In this document: positions 1-8,719 of the stretch, one piece after another
Numbering within the stretch: the first letter of the stretch is position 1
Layout: each line of letters begins with the position of its first letter
Made by a program: the position numbers and the translations under genes
Assembly: GCA_023417815.1 (NCBI GenBank)
Contig: JAEZEI010000068.1
Location: 39,252 to 103,251, forward strand
Source: Bacteroidota bacterium
Lineage (GTDB): Bacteria > Bacteroidota > Bacteroidia > Chitinophagales > Chitinophagaceae
Length of the DNA: 64,000 bases
Direction: 5' to 3'
The notes under the pieces: model-generated
Databases searched by the model: none
What the model saw: only the letters and a program-made list of their open reading frames with translations
Told to the model about the DNA's origin: nothing

Positions 1-311
1 ACCTCATTGCTGGGCTGATCGTAGGTCCATACATTGCTGCCATCCGAATAAATTTCCTGTCCTGATACATTCACCCGGTACCGGGTTCCTTTCATATACA
101 CAGTACCAGCCTTAACACCCATATTCTTACCTGATCCATTCTCAACCTTGAGACTGAATTTAGCGGTGATATTTTTAAAGGTTTTGAACTTATTACTTAC
201 AGCATCAAGCACTTTTTTAGCCGCAGGATCACTCTTTCCCATACCCTTAGGCTGAGCAGTCACGGATAGGGATACAACAGTCATCAATAAAAGGCTTAAA
301 AAATTTTTCAT
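1..311 (-). CDS. lolA: LolA-like outer-membrane lipoprotein carrier protein (5' part, runs off the left edge)
   Basis: Only the first ~103 codons are inside the window, read leftwards from an ATG at 311. The protein starts with a Sec signal peptide of about 20 residues ending in SVTAQ. It continues with a helix (DPAAKKVLDAVSNKFKTFKN) and then strands of the type ITAKFSLKVENGSGK, AGTVYMKGTRYRV and SDGSNVWTYD. That helix followed by half-barrel strands is the arrangement of the periplasmic LolA/LolB-like fold, which binds lipoprotein acyl chains and carries them from the inner to the outer membrane. This part is family knowledge. A -7 box lies 28 nt upstream. The C-terminal half is not visible, so a related LolA-like (DUF4292/MucB) protein cannot be fully excluded. 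Confidence 0.75.
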   Translation of the reverse strand, partial: MKNFLSLLLMTVVSLSVTAQPKGMGKSDPAAKKVLDAVSNKFKTFKNITAKFSLKVENGSGKNMGVKAGTVYMKGTRYRVNVSGQEIYSDGSNVWTYDQPSNE

Positions 312-338
312 CTGGAGGCTTTAATTAATTTGAAGGTG

Positions 339-346
339 CAAAGATA
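339..346 (-). promoter_or_regulatory. Bacteroidota -7 promoter box for lolA
   Basis: On the minus strand this reads TATCTTTG, an exact match to the Bacteroidota -7 consensus TAnnTTTG, 28 nt upstream of the ATG at 311. No convincing -33 TTG is visible. Confidence 0.45.
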
Positions 347-519
347 GTGCTTAGACATTTCCGGCTCCCCGGGGTTTATAATCCATCCATTAAGGAACTG
401 TTAATACAGTTTATAGGGGATGCATTCAGCACTGAAAAATAATGGTATGATTCAGGTTATGCTTATTTTACACCTGCTTCAATTCAACTTCATCCCAGGT
501 TTAAATCATATTTATTATC

Positions 520-1710
520 ATGGAGAAAACTCCTTTATCCCAGGGTGAAAGTTATACGCCCGGTCCCTTTTCCCGGTTCCTATGGTGGTTGTCAACAGCG
601 GAGCCCGAAATAATTAAAGACTCCGTTGTCGACCGTAACAGGTATCGCATAATTGGTATGACCGTTCTGACCACGTGGATCTTTGCAACCCTTGCATGGA
701 CCTACTTCTTCAGCACTGTAACTACGGGTTGGATCGCAACTGTATTTCCGGGCCTGTTTATGGGTTTTATCATTCTTGCAATTGACCGCGCACTCATAAA
801 AGGGATCACTTCCTCCAATAAGAGGAGACTGATGCCACTCATGTTCAGGGGGATCCTGGCGCTTACAATCGGAACATTTATGGCACAACCCGCCATTCTT
901 TATTTATTCAGCCGGGAAATTAATGTTCAGGCTTCACTGGATAATGAAAAGAAAAAGCAGGAAAAAAGGGCGTCTCTTGATTCCCTTTATGGCCAGAGGA
1001 AGAATGAACTGCTTCAACGGCATAATGCCATTGAACAGGAAGCCCGGAAATTACTTACGGAAGTAAATATTTCGCGCGATGCTTACATCGCGGAAACCGA
1101 CGGCAGTGGCGGAACAGGAAAGATCGGCATTAAGGATATTGCGCTTGCCAAGAAAAATGAATTCAACAAACTTGAGGCAAACTATGACCGTTTTATGCAG
1201 GCAACCCGCCCGCAGCTTGATAGCCTCTTAAGTGAAATTGGAAACATTGAAAAAGAGAAAGTTGCTGCAGAGAAGGAATTTGCAACAAGCCTGCAGGCAG
1301 GTTTTCTCAGCCGGATAGAAGCACTTAATAACCTATTGAAAGGCCATCCTGCTTTACAATACCGTTATTACCTGATCCTCGCCATCCTGGTCCTGATCGA
1401 ATTAATGCCTGTGATAGCCAAAACCCTGTTACCCTCCGGCAGCTACGAGGAAAAAGCAAGATTGAGAGAGGACCTGGAAAAAGAGGCAGCTGCAACCAAT
1501 GCCGACCGCGAGCGCGAATTAAAAGAATTCTACGGCAGTCTCGCACTTAGAAGCGACAGGGAAACGATAGAAGCACTATTTGGCCTTACCGCTGAACAAC
1601 GAAAACAGAAACTTAGCCAGCTTGCGGCGGGATGGAAGAGCGACCAGGACACTTTTGATTCTCTATGGGAAAAAATAAAGAAAGAGATGCTTTCCCGACA
1701 GGAAAATTAA
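520..1710 (+). CDS. DUF4407 membrane protein with central coiled coil
   Basis: 396 aa. It resembles the DUF4407 family: the N-terminus PFSRFLWWLSTAEPEIIKDS is followed by three membrane segments at about residues 43-65, 72-95 and 108-132, where the motif GFIILAIDRALIKGI sits. A long charged region (about 135-275, many EKKKQEK and EKEKVAAEKEF stretches) is predicted coiled coil. A fourth membrane segment follows at about 283-307 (YLILAILVLIELMPVIAKTL), then another charged helical tail. The function of DUF4407 is not established. The ATG at 520 is chosen because it gives the conserved N-terminus; no Shine-Dalgarno is visible. It stands alone between lolA and mutS, both with their own -7 boxes, so an operon is unlikely. 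Confidence 0.75.
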   Translation: MEKTPLSQGESYTPGPFSRFLWWLSTAEPEIIKDSVVDRNRYRIIGMTVLTTWIFATLAWTYFFSTVTTGWIATVFPGLFMGFIILAIDRALIKGITSSNKRRLMPLMFRGILALTIGTFMAQPAILYLFSREINVQASLDNEKKKQEKRASLDSLYGQRKNELLQRHNAIEQEARKLLTEVNISRDAYIAETDGSGGTGKIGIKDIALAKKNEFNKLEANYDRFMQATRPQLDSLLSEIGNIEKEKVAAEKEFATSLQAGFLSRIEALNNLLKGHPALQYRYYLILAILVLIELMPVIAKTLLPSGSYEEKARLREDLEKEAAATNADRERELKEFYGSLALRSDRETIEALFGLTAEQRKQKLSQLAAGWKSDQDTFDSLWEKIKKEMLSRQEN

Positions 1711-1774
1711 TCACAGCTCCATACCTGGAATGGGGATAAATAAAGGGTTTCAGCTAAAATCTCCCGGGGTTCAG

Positions 1775-1782
1775 TATTTTTG
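1775..1782 (+). promoter_or_regulatory. -7 promoter box immediately upstream of mutS
   Basis: TATTTTTG matches TAnnTTTG and ends 5 nt before the mutS ATG at 1788. With a normal -7 to +1 distance the transcript would start at or next to the ATG, giving a leaderless or nearly leaderless mRNA. Confidence 0.5.
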
Positions 1783-1787
1783 GCGCC

Positions 1788-4394
1788 ATGGCCAAAGCGA
1801 CTGCGGAAACCCCTTTAATGACCCAGCATAATGCGATCAAAAGCAAATATCCTGATGCAATCCTTTTGTTCCGGGTCGGCGATTTTTATGAAACCTTTGG
1901 CCAGGATGCGATAGTAACTGCCAGGGTGCTTGGAATCACCCTTACGAGAAGGAACAACAGCAACCAGACATCGTTGGAACTTGCAGGCTTTCCTCATCAT
2001 GCACTGGACGCATACCTGCATAAACTGGTAAAGGCCGGTTACCGGGTGGCTATATGCGACCAGCTTGAAGATCCTAAACAGGCCAAAGGAATAGTTAAAC
2101 GCGGGGTAACAGAATTGGTAACACCCGGTGTTGCCACCAATGATAAACTGCTTGAACATAACAGCAATAATTTCCTGGCCGCACTTCACTTCTCTGATCA
2201 AAAAACCGGGCTTGCATTCCTCGATATCTCAACCGGCGAATTCTTTATTGCTGAAGGCGACCGTGAATATGCAGATAAACTGCTTCAGAGTTTACAACCG
2301 GCCGAAGTTATCTTTCAGCGAAACAGGCAAAAGTTTTTCCGGGAACAATTCGGGAGTACATTTTTTACCTATGCTCTCGATGAATGGATCTTTAGCAGCC
2401 AGTACGCTAACGAAAGCCTGCTGAAGCATTTTGGCACACACAGCCTTAAAGGATTTGGCATCGAAGAAATGAATGAAGGCATAATTGCTTCAGGTGCTAT
2501 CCTTCATTATTTAAAAGATACTGAACACCCTCACCTGAATCATATCACTTCTATCCAGCGGATCAACCGCGAGGATCACCTCTGGATGGACAGGTTCACG
2601 ATCCGCAATCTTGAGCTTTTTGGAAATGCTGACGAGAATTCCTTATTCAAGACCATTAATCATTCAGTATCCCCAATGGGTGCCAGGTTACTGAAGCGGT
2701 GGATGCTAATGCCACTGAAGGATGTATCCAGGATCGAAGAAAGACTTGAAGCGGTGGAATTCCTGGTAAAGGAAACTGATGCAAGAAATAAAATATGCCA
2801 GTTCCTGAAGCTGGCAGGTGATGTGGAACGGCTCGCAGCAAAGGTGCCCCTGAAAAAGATAAACCCGCGCGAAGTACTCCAGATCGCTAAAGGACTTCAA
2901 CAGACACTTTTACTGAAACAGATTTGTTCAGAAAGCAATAATTCTCTTCTGAACCGGATGGCCGATGCGCTGAACGGTTGTAATTATATTCTTGATAAAA
3001 TATTAAAAGAGATCAGCGAAAACCCACCTGTGGCGATAAATAAAGGAGGACTGATCGCAGAAGGTGTAAATAATGAACTGGATGAACTTCGGGCAATGGC
3101 CACCGGGGGCAAGAATTACCTGCTTCAACTGCAACAAACAGAGGCAGAAAAAACAGGGATAACGTCGTTAAAGATCTCTTACAATAATGTATTCGGTTAC
3201 TTCCTGGAAGTAACAAATATCCATAAGGATAAAGTTCCTGCTACATGGATCAGGAAACAGACACTTACCTCTGCTGAAAGGTATATTACACCGGAACTGA
3301 AGGTTTATGAAGAAAAGATCACCGGGGCAGAAGAAAAGATACTGCAGATCGAAACCCGGATCTATAACGAATTGTTGAACGAATTGCAGGATTATATTTC
3401 GCCGTTGCAGGTTAATGGTTCAGTGATGGCAACCATTGACTGCCTTTGCTGCTTCGCTAATAATGCCATTCAATTCGGCTATAAAAAGCCTGTAATGCAT
3501 AATGGAGGCGAACTGGAACTGAAAGACAGCAGGCACCCGGTGATAGAGCGGAATCTTCCTCCGGGGGAAATGTATATCAGCAACGATATACTTATTGATC
3601 CGGAAACTTCCCAGGTGATCATTCTGACGGGACCAAATATGAGCGGTAAAAGTGCGATCCTTCGGCAAACAGCCCTTATCACGCTCATGGCGCATATGGG
3701 TAGCTTCGTACCTGCATCCTCGGCAAAAATTCCTTTAACGGATAAGATCTTTACCCGGGTAGGTGCTTCAGATAATCTAAGCGGGGGCGAATCCACATTT
3801 ATGGTGGAAATGAATGAGACTGCAAGTATTATAAACAACCTGAGTGCGAGAAGCCTGATCATCCTCGACGAGATAGGCAGGGGCACCTCCACATATGATG
3901 GTATATCCATAGCATGGAGTATAGCAGAATACCTGCATGAATCACCCTTTCGTCCAAAAACACTTTTCGCTACCCATTACCATGAACTGAATGAACTCGA
4001 AAATAAATTTCCCCGGATCAGGAATTTCCATGTAACGAATAAAGAATCCGGAAATAAAATAATCTTTCTAAGGAAACTCGCTCCCGGAGGAAGTAAACAT
4101 AGCTTTGGTATCCACGTTGCACGGATGGCAGGTATGCCGCCTGCGCTTATTGACAGGGCTAACCAGGTGCTTGCTTTACTTGAAGCAAAGAATGCGGACC
4201 CTGAAAATGCCCAGGAATCTATTTCTGAAAAAATTAAGGGGGCAGTTCAGCCTAAGATGCAGTTAAGCATTTTCGATGCCCATTCTTCAACTTTCGAGGA
4301 GATCAGGAGCCTGCTCGATGCCGTTGATATAAACAGGCTTACACCCGTGGAGGCGTTGTTGAAACTACAGGAGATAAAAGGTAAGGTTCAATAG
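1788..4394 (+). CDS. mutS: DNA mismatch repair protein MutS
   Basis: 868 aa, the normal length for MutS1. The mismatch-binding domain carries the Phe-x-Glu motif in GDFYETF near residue 32. The connector, lever and clamp domains follow. The ATPase domain has Walker A GPNMSGKS at residues 615-622, a signature region DNLSGGESTFMVEM, Walker B SLIILDEIGRGTSTYDG and the switch histidine in FATHYHELNELE. Near the C-terminus MQLSIF fits the QLxLF-type beta-clamp binding motif. By family knowledge MutS recognises mismatches and small loops and recruits MutL in the cytoplasm. It is expressed from its own close -7 box and is followed by the T9SS protein at 4464. All catalytic motifs look intact. Confidence 0.97.
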   Translation: MAKATAETPLMTQHNAIKSKYPDAILLFRVGDFYETFGQDAIVTARVLGITLTRRNNSNQTSLELAGFPHHALDAYLHKLVKAGYRVAICDQLEDPKQAKGIVKRGVTELVTPGVATNDKLLEHNSNNFLAALHFSDQKTGLAFLDISTGEFFIAEGDREYADKLLQSLQPAEVIFQRNRQKFFREQFGSTFFTYALDEWIFSSQYANESLLKHFGTHSLKGFGIEEMNEGIIASGAILHYLKDTEHPHLNHITSIQRINREDHLWMDRFTIRNLELFGNADENSLFKTINHSVSPMGARLLKRWMLMPLKDVSRIEERLEAVEFLVKETDARNKICQFLKLAGDVERLAAKVPLKKINPREVLQIAKGLQQTLLLKQICSESNNSLLNRMADALNGCNYILDKILKEISENPPVAINKGGLIAEGVNNELDELRAMATGGKNYLLQLQQTEAEKTGITSLKISYNNVFGYFLEVTNIHKDKVPATWIRKQTLTSAERYITPELKVYEEKITGAEEKILQIETRIYNELLNELQDYISPLQVNGSVMATIDCLCCFANNAIQFGYKKPVMHNGGELELKDSRHPVIERNLPPGEMYISNDILIDPETSQVIILTGPNMSGKSAILRQTALITLMAHMGSFVPASSAKIPLTDKIFTRVGASDNLSGGESTFMVEMNETASIINNLSARSLIILDEIGRGTSTYDGISIAWSIAEYLHESPFRPKTLFATHYHELNELENKFPRIRNFHVTNKESGNKIIFLRKLAPGGSKHSFGIHVARMAGMPPALIDRANQVLALLEAKNADPENAQESISEKIKGAVQPKMQLSIFDAHSSTFEEIRSLLDAVDINRLTPVEALLKLQEIKGKVQ

Positions 4395-4463
4395 GTGTTA
4401 AAAGTTTTTAACACTTGCAACGAAATCCCGCTTGCATACATCTTTCAAATAACTTTACGCTGT

Positions 4464-6482
4464 ATGAGGTTCTGTTTATTACTGATTCTCTTTGCATTAG
4501 GAGGCACTTCGCTGGCGCAGAACTGCACCACACTTGGGCAAACCCCTGAAACTGCCTTCCCGGTTTGTGGCTCTACTGTTTTTACTCAGACAACAGTGCC
4601 GTTATGTGTAGGTGGGAGGATGCCTGCCCCGGGTTGCGACCAGGTGGGTTCACCATATGATGTCAAAAATCCATTCTGGTATAAGTTCACCTGTTATCAA
4701 AGCGGAACCCTGAGTTTTACGATAAATCCTATTGGTCCGGAAGAAGATTATGACTGGCAGCTTTTTGATATTACAGGACTACCTCCTTCTGCTGTTTTCT
4801 CAAACACAAGTCTTGTTGTTACCGGAAACTGGGCAGGTACGTACGGGCCAACAGGAGCATCGGCCACAGGCGCGCCACCTCCCATACAATGTGCATCCTC
4901 ACCAGCCGACAACAGGCCAACATTTGCAAGAAGCCCCAACATTGTTGCGGGCAGGGAATATCTTCTTCTTGTAAGCCATTTTACGGACAATCAAAGCGGC
5001 TACAATCTTTCCTTTGCCGGCGGAACAGCGGTTATCACCGATCCCACGGATCCTCATTTGCAGGAAGCAAAGGCACCCTGCGATGGCCAGGTACTCACAG
5101 TAAAACTAAATAAGAGGATAAAGTGCAATTCCATTGCTGCGAACGGTTCCGACTTTACTATAAATGCTCCAGGTATCACGGTTGTTTCTGCGACAGGAAT
5201 TGGCTGCGCTACCGGGTTTGACACCGATAGCATCAGGCTCACGCTCTCAGCTCCCCTGCCGCCGGGAAATTATATGGTCACCATACAGAATGGCACAGAT
5301 GGGAATACCGTCAGGGATAACTGCGACCGGGAAATTCCACAGGGGGAGCACCTTCCCGTGCAGGTATTCCCCCTCTTCCCTACTCCTATGGTAGGAATTG
5401 CCCCGGTTCAATGTGCACCGGAATCTGTTACGGTAACATTCGCAAAAGCGATCCGCTGTAATTCCATTGCCGGCGATGGCAGCGATTTCCAGATAACCGG
5501 TCCTTCAGCGGTTTCAATAATTGCAGCTGCGGGGAATTGCACCGGGGGCCTAAGCACTACTGTTACTCTTAAATTGAGTGAACCAATTCAAAGAGGAGGA
5601 GTTTATACCCTTACATTAGTTTCTGGTGCAGATGGAAATACAGTACTTGATGAATGTGACCAGCCTTCACTCGCAAATTCATCACTAACATTCAATGTTG
5701 CAGATACTGTAAACGCAGATTTTGGGTTGTCGATCCGGTATGGATGTTCAGCAGACACAGTGAACTTTTTTCATAATGGCCTGAACGGAGTTAATTCCTG
5801 GCTTTGGACCTTTGACGGGCAATTTACAAGCCAGTTGCAAAACCCGGTAAGGATCTATAATGTGTTTAATGAAAAGACGGCTTCACTGATCGTATCCAAT
5901 GGAACGTGCAGCGACACTGCGACCAGGTCGTTTATCCTTGATAACTACCTGGAAGCAAAATTCTCAGGCCCTGATTTTATTTGTCCAAATGACCCTGCAG
6001 TATTTACTGATGGAAGCATAGGCAATATTCAGTCGTGGCAGTGGGAATTCGGAAACGGGAATACAAGCACTTCTCAAAATCCCCCGGTACAGAATTATAC
6101 AACATCTGCAGGTACTTATTACGTGCCGGTTAAACTAACCGTTACCAATAACCTGAACTGTACTGATACCTTCACCAAGGTGATACCTGTAGTAAACAAT
6201 TGTTATATCGCTGTTCCGGGAGCATTTACACCAAATGGCGACGGAATAAACGATTACCTGTATCCACTGAATGCTTACAAGGCCAGGGAGCTTGAATTCA
6301 GTGTTTTTAACCGTTTTGGCCAGAGGTTGTTCTATACAAATAACTGGCTTATTAAATGGGATGGTACATTCAAAGGCCAGGGAGCAGATCCGGGAACCTA
6401 TGTTTGGTTCCTGCGTTATATTGATTCTGATTCAGGAAAACTGATTGAGCAAAAAGGTTCCAGTATTCTTATCAGGCAATGA
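4464..6482 (+). CDS. Secreted PKD-containing surface protein with T9SS type B (CHU_C) sorting domain
   Basis: 672 aa from the ATG at 4464. A longer frame opens at 4395, but the signal peptide (MRFCLLLILFALGGTSLAQ) starts here and a TAACTTTA -7-like box at 4450-4457 supports it. The N-terminal region (NCTTLGQTPETAFPVCG, then NPFWYKFTC) resembles a carbohydrate/ligand-binding beta domain. Two similar repeats follow (residues ~200-300 and ~310-410, each with RIKCNSIA/AIRCNSIA and DGNTV motifs). Two PKD-like domains come next (SWLWTFDGQF, SWQWEFGNGN). The C-terminus PGAFTPNGDGINDYL ... WDGTFKG ... PGTYVW is the gliding-motility-associated CHU_C domain, which sends proteins through the type IX system to the cell surface or medium. 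The ligand is unknown. Confidence 0.88.
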   Translation: MRFCLLLILFALGGTSLAQNCTTLGQTPETAFPVCGSTVFTQTTVPLCVGGRMPAPGCDQVGSPYDVKNPFWYKFTCYQSGTLSFTINPIGPEEDYDWQLFDITGLPPSAVFSNTSLVVTGNWAGTYGPTGASATGAPPPIQCASSPADNRPTFARSPNIVAGREYLLLVSHFTDNQSGYNLSFAGGTAVITDPTDPHLQEAKAPCDGQVLTVKLNKRIKCNSIAANGSDFTINAPGITVVSATGIGCATGFDTDSIRLTLSAPLPPGNYMVTIQNGTDGNTVRDNCDREIPQGEHLPVQVFPLFPTPMVGIAPVQCAPESVTVTFAKAIRCNSIAGDGSDFQITGPSAVSIIAAAGNCTGGLSTTVTLKLSEPIQRGGVYTLTLVSGADGNTVLDECDQPSLANSSLTFNVADTVNADFGLSIRYGCSADTVNFFHNGLNGVNSWLWTFDGQFTSQLQNPVRIYNVFNEKTASLIVSNGTCSDTATRSFILDNYLEAKFSGPDFICPNDPAVFTDGSIGNIQSWQWEFGNGNTSTSQNPPVQNYTTSAGTYYVPVKLTVTNNLNCTDTFTKVIPVVNNCYIAVPGAFTPNGDGINDYLYPLNAYKARELEFSVFNRFGQRLFYTNNWLIKWDGTFKGQGADPGTYVWFLRYIDSDSGKLIEQKGSSILIRQ

Positions 6483-6532
6483 TGTAGTCAGGTTAAGGCC
6501 CCACTGAACCCATGAACCAACGAACTATTAAG

Positions 6533-6540
6533 TATTTTTG
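6533..6540 (+). promoter_or_regulatory. -7 promoter box for tryptophan 2,3-dioxygenase
   Basis: TATTTTTG matches TAnnTTTG and lies 12 nt before the ATG at 6553, so the predicted leader is only a few nucleotides. It also shows that the TTG at 6538 (inside the box) is not the start codon. Confidence 0.5.
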
Positions 6541-6552
6541 AAAAAAAGTGCA

Positions 6553-7578
6553 ATGGAACATAAGCCTGTTTATTATGGAGAATACCTGCAACTTGAAAAG
6601 ATCATTAATGCGCAGGAGCCTGTAAGTTTTGGTGAAGGGAAAGAAAAGGCGCATGATGAAATGCTTTTTATCATCATCCACCAGGCCTATGAATTGTGGT
6701 TCAAACAGGTATTGTTTGAAGTTCAGTCGGTAATAGACATAATGAACAAACCAATGGTGAATGATAATTCACCCGAAATGTCAACGGCTGTCCACCGGCT
6801 TAAAAGAGTGGTGACCATCCTTAAAGTGCTGGTTCACCAGATCGATATCCTTGATACGATGACCCCTATGGAATTCCTGGAATTCCGGGATATGCTTCGG
6901 CCTGCATCTGGATTTCAAAGTTTCCAGTTCAAGATACTAGAAGCGAAGCTTGGTTTAAAGTTCGAACACCGGCACGGCCAGAACTATTATACTTCCCAGC
7001 TAAAACAAACGGATATAGATATTATTCGTGAGGCGGAAAGCACGCCCTCTTTGCTGCAACTGGTAAATTCATGGTTGGAAAGGATGCCTTTCTTCAGGGA
7101 AGATCGTTACTGGCCTTCGCAGGCAGAACATCCATTCTGGAAGCAATACCGCGACATTTATATTTCAAGCCTGGGAGAAGGTGAGAAAAATAATATTGAA
7201 TTCTTTGATGCTGTATTCTTTGGTAAAGGAGAGCAGGCAATTCGTTCCCTGACGCCTGAAGCCTGCAGGTCTGCCTTATTCATTATGCTCTACCAGGGAT
7301 TTCCAATGCTGGAGTTTCCATTCCAGTTACTTGACACCCTCCTTGAAGTAGATAACCAGATGGGAAACTGGCGTGCAAAACATATAAATATGGTGCGAAG
7401 AATGATCGGCAGCAGGGTTGGAACAGGAGGAAGTTCAGGTGCCGGATACCTGCAGGGTGCAATGGATAAGCATTATGTATTTAAGGAGATATCCCAGTTA
7501 AACAGTTTCCTTATCAACCGTTCCCGATTACCTAAACTTCCGGATTCCCTGGTTGAAAAACTTGGCTATAATAAATGA
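6553..7578 (+). CDS. kynA: Tryptophan 2,3-dioxygenase
   Basis: 341 aa from the ATG at 6553; an earlier in-frame TTG at 6538 falls inside the promoter box and is rejected. The family signatures are clear. FIIIHQAYELWFK carries the distal active-site histidine (H43), and the C-terminal NWRAKHINMVRRMIGSRVGT with GGSSGAGYL contains the proximal heme-ligand histidine. By family knowledge it opens the indole ring of L-tryptophan with O2 to N-formylkynurenine, the first step of the kynurenine route. No other kynurenine gene is nearby. The stop TGA at 7576-7578 abuts the stop of the convergent cysteine desulfurase gene in a shared TGATCA palindrome, leaving no spacer for a terminator. Confidence 0.95.
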   Translation: MEHKPVYYGEYLQLEKIINAQEPVSFGEGKEKAHDEMLFIIIHQAYELWFKQVLFEVQSVIDIMNKPMVNDNSPEMSTAVHRLKRVVTILKVLVHQIDILDTMTPMEFLEFRDMLRPASGFQSFQFKILEAKLGLKFEHRHGQNYYTSQLKQTDIDIIREAESTPSLLQLVNSWLERMPFFREDRYWPSQAEHPFWKQYRDIYISSLGEGEKNNIEFFDAVFFGKGEQAIRSLTPEACRSALFIMLYQGFPMLEFPFQLLDTLLEVDNQMGNWRAKHINMVRRMIGSRVGTGGSSGAGYLQGAMDKHYVFKEISQLNSFLINRSRLPKLPDSLVEKLGYNK

Positions 7579-8706
7579 TCAGATAAGTTCTTTCAGTTTT
7601 GCTACAACCCTGTCAACTTCTTCCCTGGTATTGTGCCTTGAAAAGCTAAAACGAACTGTTACCTGGTTAGGATTATTATTTATGGCGCGGATCACATGGC
7701 TACCCTGTTCTGCACCAGAAGTGCATGCACTGCCACCACTTGCACAGATATTGTTTATATCCAGGTTGAACAGGATCATCTCAGAACGCTCTGTCTTGGG
7801 AAAAGAAGCGCTTAAAACGGTATACAGGCTTCTGCCAAGCGTATCTCCATTGAAACTTACACCCGGAATATTCTTCTTCAATTCGTCGTGCATATAATAT
7901 TTCAGGGTGCCAATATCAGCGCTGTCCGATTCCATTCGGGAAACAGCAAGTTCGAGAGCCTTTGCAAAACCTACTATGCCATAAACATTTTCGGTTCCTG
8001 CGCGCATATTCCGTTCCTGGGCTCCTCCATGAATTAGTGGCCTGATCTTCACGTTCTCATTAATGTATAACATGCCTACACCTTTTGGCCCATGGAATTT
8101 ATGCGCAGCAGCAGTAATAAAATGAACCGGTGTATTGCGCAGATCGATCGGAAAATGACCAACAGTTTGAACGGTATCGCTATGAAAAATGCAATTGTAC
8201 AACTTACATAACTTGCCAACCTCCATTATATCCAAAATATTCCCGATCTCGTTATTTGCATGCATTAATGACACCAGGGTCTTCTCTTCTGATGAAGCAA
8301 TAAGTCTTTCAAGATCCTCGAGGTCAACGTGGCCGTCAGGTAAATGTTTTACATAACTGACTTTTACAAGATCGGCATTATCGAGGTATTCGACTGTATG
8401 GGTTACTGCATGGTGCTCAATGGATGAAGTGATGATATGACGGCATCCCAGGTCACGAACAGCAGAAGTGATCGCCGTGTTGTTACTTTCTGTTCCCCCG
8501 CTGGTGAAGAAGATCTCGGCGGGGTGGGCATTAAGGATTTTAGCTACAGATTTCCGCGCCGATTCAATAGCCATGCGGTTCTCCCGGCCATAAGAATATA
8601 TGGAAGAAGGATTACCAAAGCTATTGGTGAGGTAAGGCATCATGGCATCAAGCACCTCTTTGTCGAGAGCAGTGGTGGCAGCGTTGTCAAAATAGATCCT
8701 GTTCAT
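7579..8706 (-). CDS. Cysteine desulfurase (IscS/NifS family, PLP enzyme)
   Basis: 375 aa class V aminotransferase fold. It starts MNRIYFDNAATTALDKEV, the typical IscS/NifS opening. The PLP lysine is K203 in AAAHKFHGPKGVGML, the substrate region is FTSGGTESNN, and the catalytic cysteine C328 lies in ASGGSACTSG. The short loop around the Cys suggests a NifS/IscS-type (group I) enzyme supplying sulfur for Fe-S clusters or tRNA thiolation; which role applies cannot be told from sequence. No iscU or iscA follows. The gene starts 13 bp downstream of glmM on the same strand and is probably co-transcribed with it. Its stop directly abuts the tryptophan dioxygenase stop on the other strand. Confidence 0.92.
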   Translation of the reverse strand: MNRIYFDNAATTALDKEVLDAMMPYLTNSFGNPSSIYSYGRENRMAIESARKSVAKILNAHPAEIFFTSGGTESNNTAITSAVRDLGCRHIITSSIEHHAVTHTVEYLDNADLVKVSYVKHLPDGHVDLEDLERLIASSEEKTLVSLMHANNEIGNILDIMEVGKLCKLYNCIFHSDTVQTVGHFPIDLRNTPVHFITAAAHKFHGPKGVGMLYINENVKIRPLIHGGAQERNMRAGTENVYGIVGFAKALELAVSRMESDSADIGTLKYYMHDELKKNIPGVSFNGDTLGRSLYTVLSASFPKTERSEMILFNLDINNICASGGSACTSGAEQGSHVIRAINNNPNQVTVRFSFSRHNTREEVDRVVAKLKELI

Positions 8707-8719
8707 AAGCAGTAAATTC